11,314 nucleotides of DNA, taken from positions 1 through 11,314 of the forward strand of contig LJNI01000070.1 of the NCBI GenBank assembly GCA_001303225.1, read 5' to 3'. The notes beneath the pieces were generated by a model that saw only the letters and a program-made list of their open reading frames with translations, searched no databases and was not told the DNA's origin. Numbering within the stretch: position 1 is the first letter of the stretch; every line of letters starts with the position of its first letter. The stretch is from a candidate division TA06 bacterium DG_78. Lineage in GTDB: Bacteria; Hydrothermota; Tepidihabitantia; SM23-42. This document shows, piece after piece, positions 7,181 to 11,314 of this stretch. The position numbers and the translations under genes were made by a program.

Positions 7181-8023
7181 TCATTTCTTATCAGGTATAG
7201 AATTACCAAAGTAAACCTTCATGTGCGGCCAGGGGATTTCTATTCCCTGTCTATCAAATTCATCCTTTATGCGCTTTCGTAATTCACCCATAACATCCCA
7301 CTGCGCAATCGGCTGAGTCTCACCCAAGATTTTAATGTCAATACCTGAATCACCGAGAGCATCGATCCTCAAAACTTGTGGTATCTTGATTATCTTTTCT
7401 TTCCATTGTTCTTCTTGCGCCAATTTAGTACAAATACTATTTATTACTTTTATGACGCGGTCCAGATTCTCTCCATAGCTGACAGAAATGTTCATATTAA
7501 CCCTTGAAAATTCTTTGGTAAAATTACTGGCGACATTTATTTCTCCATTAGGTACGTAGTGCACTATTCCATCGAGATCTCTCAAAATTGTCCTCCGCAA
7601 GTTAATCTCCTCGACCAATCCAGTAATTCCTGCAACCTTCGCCACATCGCCGACACCGTAGGGATTTTCTATGAGGATGAATAAACCATTGATGATATCT
7701 TTCACAAGATTCTGTGCTCCAAAACCAACTGCCAATCCTAGAATACCGAGACTCGCTAATGCTGGACCTATATTAATGCCAACTTCTGCGAGAATTGTAA
7801 AGAGAACAAGTATGCCAATTAAGATACCAATCGTATTTCGCATTACACGCGATACTGTCTTACTCCTTTTTTGAACCTCAATCTGTGATTTACCCTTCAT
7901 CTGCAGAGTAACTGTTCTCCTTATAATACGGGGGACAACTTTCTGGAAAATAAAGTACACAACGAAGCCAATAATAATAATAACTAAAATTCTCAATCCA
8001 TGAATCTTAAACCATTCAATCAT
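7181..8023 (-). CDS. MscS-family small-conductance mechanosensitive channel
   Basis: Inner-membrane channel that opens under membrane tension and releases solutes after osmotic downshock. From the ATG at 8023 it has 280 residues, close to E. coli MscS (286). Helix 1 is at about 10-27, helix 2 at about 63-81, and the pore-lining helix 3 at about 86-118 with the small-residue motif GILGLAVGFGAQNLVKDIING. The beta domain follows (ENPYGVGDVAKVAG, LRRTILRDLDGIVHYVPNGE), then the C-terminal alpha/beta domain. The in-frame TTG at 8044 gives seven more residues, but AGGAG at 8029-8033, five bases before ATG 8023, supports the shorter form. It overlaps the stop of the upstream decarboxylase gene by 8 bp, so it is probably co-transcribed with it. 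The family has many paralogues; which type this is cannot be told here. Confidence 0.92.
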   Translation of the reverse strand: MIEWFKIHGLRILVIIIIGFVVYFIFQKVVPRIIRRTVTLQMKGKSQIEVQKRSKTVSRVMRNTIGILIGILVLFTILAEVGINIGPALASLGILGLAVGFGAQNLVKDIINGLFILIENPYGVGDVAKVAGITGLVEEINLRRTILRDLDGIVHYVPNGEINVASNFTKEFSRVNMNISVSYGENLDRVIKVINSICTKLAQEEQWKEKIIKIPQVLRIDALGDSGIDIKILGETQPIAQWDVMGELRKRIKDEFDRQGIEIPWPHMKVYFGNSIPDKK

Positions 8024-8948
8024 TTTTACTCCTAAACCAATCAATTACTTTCTTTAAACCTTGTTTGAGTTCAACCTGTGGTTCCCAACCGAGTAATTCT
8101 TTTGCCCTACGTATATCAGGCTTACGCTTTCTCGGATCATTCTCTGGTAACGACAAAAATTCCAATGTGCTTGTACTCGAGCAGAGCTGTTTTACGATAT
8201 CTGCCAATTCTAAAACAGTATACTCTAGCGGATTACCCAGGTTAACTGGCATCGCATAATCAATCTGCGCCATCCTCATAATACCCTGCACCATATCACT
8301 AATGTAACAAAAACTTCTGGTCTGTTTTCCATCACCGAAGATTGGTAATGGTTTATTCTTTAGAGCCTCGGTAATGAATGTAGGAATAACACGCCCATCA
8401 CCAGAACGCATGCGTTCTCCATAGGTATTAAAAATTCTCACAATATTGGTTTTTATACCAAACTTCCTGTGATAGGAAATTGTCATCGCCTCGGCAAAAC
8501 GTTTACCTTCATCATATACAGATCGAGGACCGATAGGATTTACATTACCCCAATAGTCTTCTTTTTGAGGATGGACTTCCGGGTCACCATATACTTCGCT
8601 CGTAGAAGCAAGGAGAATCTTCGCATTCTTTTTCCTTGCGAGTTCGAGCATATTGTAGGTTCCAAAAGATGCGGTTTTCATTGTCTCAATGGGGTATTTC
8701 AAATAATCGAAGGGACTCGCTGGAGAAGCAAAATGTAAAATCAAATCAACCTTACCCTCAACGTCTGATACATTACATACATCCATATTCAAGAATTGTA
8801 ATGCGCTGCTATTGAGGTGAGTCTTGATATTCTCCTCTCTACCGGTGATGAGACTGTCAATCACAATAAGTTCATGACCACAGTTCAAGTAATGATCGAC
8901 AAGGTGTGAACCGATAAATCCTGCGCCACCAGTTATTACTACTCTCAT
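8016..8948 (-). CDS. UDP-glucuronate decarboxylase (UDP-xylose synthase), extended SDR
   Basis: Cytoplasmic NAD-dependent enzyme that converts UDP-glucuronate to UDP-xylose through a 4-keto intermediate. From the ATG at 8948 it has 310 residues, typical of bacterial UXS. The Rossmann motif TGGAGFIGSH is at 6-15, with HFASPASPFDYLKYPIET at 72-89. The catalytic set is T116/S117 and E118 (STSEVYGDP) with Y145 and K149 (GPRSVYDEGK); the more common form of the last motif is YDEAK. The 'SPASP.DYLKYPIET' and 'EDYWGNVNPIGPRSVYDE' segments are the UXS hallmarks that separate it from UDP-glucose 4-epimerase or dTDP-glucose dehydratase. GAGGAG at 8953-8958 supports ATG 8948 over the ATG at 8978, ten residues upstream. 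It sits 52 bp after the dehydrogenase that makes its substrate and overlaps the channel gene by 8 bp. Confidence 0.9.
   Translation of the reverse strand: MRVVITGGAGFIGSHLVDHYLNCGHELIVIDSLITGREENIKTHLNSSALQFLNMDVCNVSDVEGKVDLILHFASPASPFDYLKYPIETMKTASFGTYNMLELARKKNAKILLASTSEVYGDPEVHPQKEDYWGNVNPIGPRSVYDEGKRFAEAMTISYHRKFGIKTNIVRIFNTYGERMRSGDGRVIPTFITEALKNKPLPIFGDGKQTRSFCYISDMVQGIMRMAQIDYAMPVNLGNPLEYTVLELADIVKQLCSSTSTLEFLSLPENDPRKRKPDIRRAKELLGWEPQVELKQGLKKVIDWFRSKND
8029..8033 (-). promoter_or_regulatory. Shine-Dalgarno site deciding the channel start
   Basis: AGGAG on the minus strand, five bases before ATG 8023. It lies inside the 3' end of the decarboxylase gene and favours this ATG over the TTG at 8044. 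Confidence 0.65.
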
Positions 8949-8952
8949 CCCG

Positions 8953-8958
8953 CTCCTC
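8953..8958 (-). promoter_or_regulatory. Shine-Dalgarno site deciding the decarboxylase start
   Basis: GAGGAG on the minus strand, four bases before ATG 8948. The start it selects gives a protein beginning MRVVITGG, right at the first Rossmann strand as in relatives. The longer form from 8978 would add a ten-residue polar tail. Confidence 0.7.
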
Positions 8959-9000
8959 TTATTATCTTGGGCATACACATAAAATTACGAGGGGCGGGGC

Positions 9001-10290
9001 TCATCTTCCGACTCCTGAATAAATAAATCCAAGTTCCTTCATCTTATCTGGTTCAAACACATTTCTGCCATCGAGGAAAACAGGTTGGCGCATTGAATCC
9101 CTGATCCTCTTCAAGTCGAGATTCTGAAACTCTTCCCATTCTGTTACGAGTATCACTGCATCAGCACCCTGCGCTACTTGGTACGCATCATCGCAATACT
9201 CGATGTCAGGCATCACCGTCTTTGCCCGTGTCATAGAAACGGGATCATACGCCTTTATCGTTGCACCATGCTTCTGCAATTCTTTTATAATCGTTATTGA
9301 TGGTGCAAACCTCATATCATCGGTATTTGGTTTGAAGGCAAGACCAAGCACACCAATCTTTTTGTCTCTCAGATTCCAAAGGGTGTCTTCAATTTTGGCA
9401 ACAGCCCCGAGCATCTGTTCTTGATTGATACGTTCGACCTCTTTCAGGAGTCCGAAATCATACCCTAACTTTGCTGCAATACCAATGAATGCCTTGAGAT
9501 CCTTTGGAAAACAGAAACCGCCAAAACCAAGACCGGCATTTAAAAATGCCCTCCCGATTCTCTTGTCTGTACCCATTCCCTCGGCTACCTTGAGTACATC
9601 TGCACCTGATTTTTCACAGAGGATTGAGATTGCGTTAATAAAAGAGATTTTCATCGAAAGAAAGGAATTAGAGGCATGTTTTATTAACTCGGCACTCGCA
9701 ATGTCAGTTACAATTTTTGGGGCATCAATCGGTTTATACAGTTCTAATAATTTTTCTTCTGCCTTCTTACTCTCAACTCCCAAGACCACACGATCCGGGT
9801 GTAAAAAATCATCTATAGCAGAACCTTCCCGTAAAAATTCTGGATTTGATGCTACATCGAAATCTTTCATTTGTCTGCTAAATCGCTCCACTACTGTTCT
9901 CACCCATTTACCCGTTTGAACTGGCACTGTACTCTTCTCAACGACAATTTTATACTCGTTCATTGCGGCACCAATTTCTTGGGCTACCTTTTCAATGCTC
10001 GAGAGATCAGGTTCACCATTTTCTTTTGGCGGTGTACCAACAGCAATAAAGAGAAAGAGTGATTGTTCAACACCTTCACGTATCGATGTTGTAAAACTCA
10101 ACCTCCCTGCCTTGACATTTTTATTGACGAGCTCTTTGAGACCCGGTTCATAAATCGGAATGTCACCTTTTTTTAATGTATTGATCTTATCTTCATCATT
10201 ATCAACACAAACAACATTGTGCCCAATATCTGCAAAACAAGTACCTGAAACAAGACCGACATAGCCAGCGCCTATCATACACACTTTCAT
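9001..10290 (-). CDS. ugd: UDP-glucose 6-dehydrogenase
   Basis: Cytoplasmic NAD-dependent enzyme that oxidises UDP-glucose to UDP-glucuronate in two steps. It has 429 residues, the normal length. The N-terminal NAD domain carries GAGYVG at 7-12, followed by VGTPPKENGEPDLS and EKSTVPVQTGK. The central part has NPEFLREGSAIDDFLHPDR and AELIKHASNSFLSMKISFIN. The catalytic Cys260 lies in GFGGFCFPKDLKAF, where Phe replaces the more usual Ser before Cys. The C-terminal UDP-binding domain shows GLAFKPNTDDMRFAPS and ends with FLDGRNVF. AGGAGG lies four bases before the ATG. It is the first gene after the 82-bp spacer and is followed by the decarboxylase, so the pair gives UDP-glucuronate and then UDP-xylose. 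A UDP-mannose or UDP-GlcNAc dehydrogenase is less likely, given this motif set and the downstream partner. Confidence 0.93.
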   Translation of the reverse strand: MKVCMIGAGYVGLVSGTCFADIGHNVVCVDNDEDKINTLKKGDIPIYEPGLKELVNKNVKAGRLSFTTSIREGVEQSLFLFIAVGTPPKENGEPDLSSIEKVAQEIGAAMNEYKIVVEKSTVPVQTGKWVRTVVERFSRQMKDFDVASNPEFLREGSAIDDFLHPDRVVLGVESKKAEEKLLELYKPIDAPKIVTDIASAELIKHASNSFLSMKISFINAISILCEKSGADVLKVAEGMGTDKRIGRAFLNAGLGFGGFCFPKDLKAFIGIAAKLGYDFGLLKEVERINQEQMLGAVAKIEDTLWNLRDKKIGVLGLAFKPNTDDMRFAPSITIIKELQKHGATIKAYDPVSMTRAKTVMPDIEYCDDAYQVAQGADAVILVTEWEEFQNLDLKRIRDSMRQPVFLDGRNVFEPDKMKELGFIYSGVGR

Positions 10291-10307
10291 TCTGCCTCCT
10301 CATAAAA

Positions 10308-10364
10308 TAAATACCTAAACCAAGCCGCTTACAACAGGCTTGGGTAAATTCCTAAATACCTAAA
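10308..10364. repeat. 12-bp direct repeats flanking the intergenic hairpin
   Basis: TAAATACCTAAA occurs at 10308-10319 and again, without mismatch, at 10353-10364. The two copies stand 45 bases apart in the same orientation, one on each side of the CCAAGCC/GGCTTGG hairpin. Possible readings are a pair of regulator sites, the edges of a small inserted element, or chance in AT-rich spacer sequence. The sequence alone does not decide. Confidence 0.6.
10320..10343 (-). terminator. Possible rho-independent terminator or attenuator hairpin
   Basis: A perfect 7-bp stem, CCAAGCC/GGCTTGG, with a 10-base loop. On the minus strand it is followed by TTTAGGTATTTATTTT, a T-rich but interrupted tail. It lies about 30 bases after the flippase-like gene stop and about 30 before the dehydrogenase start, so it could end or dampen transcription between them. 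The broken T-run makes full termination uncertain. Confidence 0.45.
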
Positions 10365-10372
10365 AGTAAGTA

Positions 10373-11314
10373 TTACTTCTTCTTATAAACAATAAAAAAT
10401 ATACCACCGAGTATCGACCATAAAAATATGAGTAAAAATGAAATAATCGATACTGCGAGTGCAGTTTCTCCTGAAAGACCAACCCTCGAAAATAACAGAA
10501 CAAAGAAACTCTCTCGTACACCAATACCATTAAGTGAAATAGGTATCATGGAGACCACATTAATGATTGGCAGGTAGATAAAGAATGGTAAAATCCCGAC
10601 CTCGTAGTTACCTAGCGCGCGCAACACAAGGAATGGACCGACTGCAAGAAGTACCTGAATGATGATTGAATGGACCGTACATAAGGTGATTGGTCCCCAC
10701 GCTCTTCCGAAATCAGTGAATGAATCATGCAAACGACTCAAACGTTCTCCTAATTTGAAAATCTTTATCTTCCGTACGACTGGTGAAATTCGCTTATATG
10801 CACGTTCAGAAAAAAGAATATAGGCTACGATAATTAATATAACAAGACCTACACTCATATAGAGGAGAAATTCTGTTTGTCGTTTCTCGATCCAAAGATA
10901 TAATACGGCAATCAGCGCGAAAATAAATAATCCAATAAAACCGAGTATTCTATCTGTGAGCACTACGGCGAGCGAATCTGCCTTTCGTTTGCCCATGGAG
11001 TAGAGTACTCGTATACCATCGCCACCAATTGTTGTCGGAAGCAAGTTATTGAAAAATAATGCGATAAAATAGATAACGGTCGTACGAGGGAAGGGAATCT
11101 GAAACTTTTTATAATCTAAAAGAACCTGCCATCGCCACGCCGAAACAATAACAAAAAGAAAATATGGGATGAGACCATAAGAGAGATATAGTACGTTAAT
11201 ACCACTAATTTTCGTTAATAGTTGATTTATATCGAGTCGCCATAACAGAAAGACAATTAACCCGATGCCGACAACGATCCTCAAAACCGTTGTGAGTCTT
11301 TTAAGTGTTTCTTT
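10373..11314 (-). CDS. Flippase-like integral membrane protein (LPG synthase TM / UPF0104 family), 5' end outside window
   Basis: Polytopic membrane protein with about seven or eight hydrophobic helices. The frame is open to the window edge. The TTG at 11284 is preceded by in-frame codons reading KETLKRLTTV, so the real start is likely beyond 11314. The family signature NNLLPTTIGGDGIRVLYSMG (about residues 90-109 of the visible part) is followed by ADSLAVVLTDRILGFIGL, and near the end ISLNGIGVRESFF matches the usual second conserved block. Members include the membrane part of MprF, which flips lysyl-phosphatidylglycerol, and AglD-like proteins near glycan genes. No C-terminal synthase domain is present, so it is the membrane domain alone. 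It precedes the UDP-sugar genes, which fits a role in lipid-linked glycan or envelope lipid handling; the substrate is not known. Confidence 0.88.
   Translation of the reverse strand, partial: KETLKRLTTVLRIVVGIGLIVFLLWRLDINQLLTKISGINVLYLSYGLIPYFLFVIVSAWRWQVLLDYKKFQIPFPRTTVIYFIALFFNNLLPTTIGGDGIRVLYSMGKRKADSLAVVLTDRILGFIGLFIFALIAVLYLWIEKRQTEFLLYMSVGLVILIIVAYILFSERAYKRISPVVRKIKIFKLGERLSRLHDSFTDFGRAWGPITLCTVHSIIIQVLLAVGPFLVLRALGNYEVGILPFFIYLPIINVVSMIPISLNGIGVRESFFVLLFSRVGLSGETALAVSIISFLLIFLWSILGGIFFIVYKKK

Noticed and set aside
9425..9919. 164-codon plus-strand open frame inside the dehydrogenase gene
   Set aside because: Antisense to a firmly identified enzyme, low-complexity Ser/Pro/Lys composition, no family signature.
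10290..10345. TTGTAA ... TATTTA as a promoter for the dehydrogenase gene
   Set aside because: Spacing is only 15 bases, both boxes are imperfect, and the -35 would lie in the hairpin loop; not strong enough to annotate.
11282..11284. TTG at 11284 as start of the flippase-like gene
   Set aside because: The frame stays open to 11314 with a basic KETLKRL stretch that looks like the normal N-terminal tail before the first helix, so the gene is treated as partial.

Overview
The window is about 11.3 kb of bacterial chromosome, moderately AT-rich and densely coded. It holds nine protein genes in two convergent blocks that meet near 5031-5065. Genes run end to end with overlaps of 4, 8 and 26 bp, and the longest gene-free stretch is under 100 bp. 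No RNA gene, CRISPR array or mobile element was seen. The PorX-type regulator and the lipoprotein with a TonB C-terminal domain point to a diderm in or near the Fibrobacteres-Chlorobi-Bacteroidetes sphere, or to a candidate phylum such as WOR-3/Stahlbacteria or Cloacimonetes. The lineage is an inference and no marker in the window fixes it.

Plus-strand block (2-5031): the C-terminal part of trigger factor (tig, cut by the window edge) overlaps clpP. After a 60-bp gap comes an unrecognised protein that looks like a reduced, diverged family-9 glycosyltransferase. It is joined by ATGA overlaps to a membrane sensor histidine kinase, which is joined the same way to a response regulator with a C-terminal PglZ (alkaline-phosphatase-like) domain. 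The last two match the PorY/PorX pair that controls type IX secretion in Bacteroidetes. Notable details are a shortened PPIase domain in trigger factor, an Asn where ClpP normally has its catalytic Asp, and no clpX after clpP.

Minus-strand block, read right to left (11314-5065): a flippase-like integral membrane protein (cut by the window edge), then an 82-bp spacer with a hairpin flanked by 12-bp direct repeats. Next come UDP-glucose 6-dehydrogenase, UDP-glucuronate decarboxylase and an MscS-type mechanosensitive channel. After a good sigma-70-like promoter comes a lipoprotein that fuses an oligopeptide-type ABC substrate-binding domain to a TonB C-terminal domain. The dehydrogenase and decarboxylase would turn UDP-glucose into UDP-glucuronate and then UDP-xylose for surface glycans. 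The flippase-like protein fits an envelope or glycan locus.

The least ordinary items are the substrate-binding/TonB fusion, the PorXY-type pair coupled to a glycosyltransferase-like gene behind tig-clpP, the altered ClpP triad, and the repeat-flanked hairpin.
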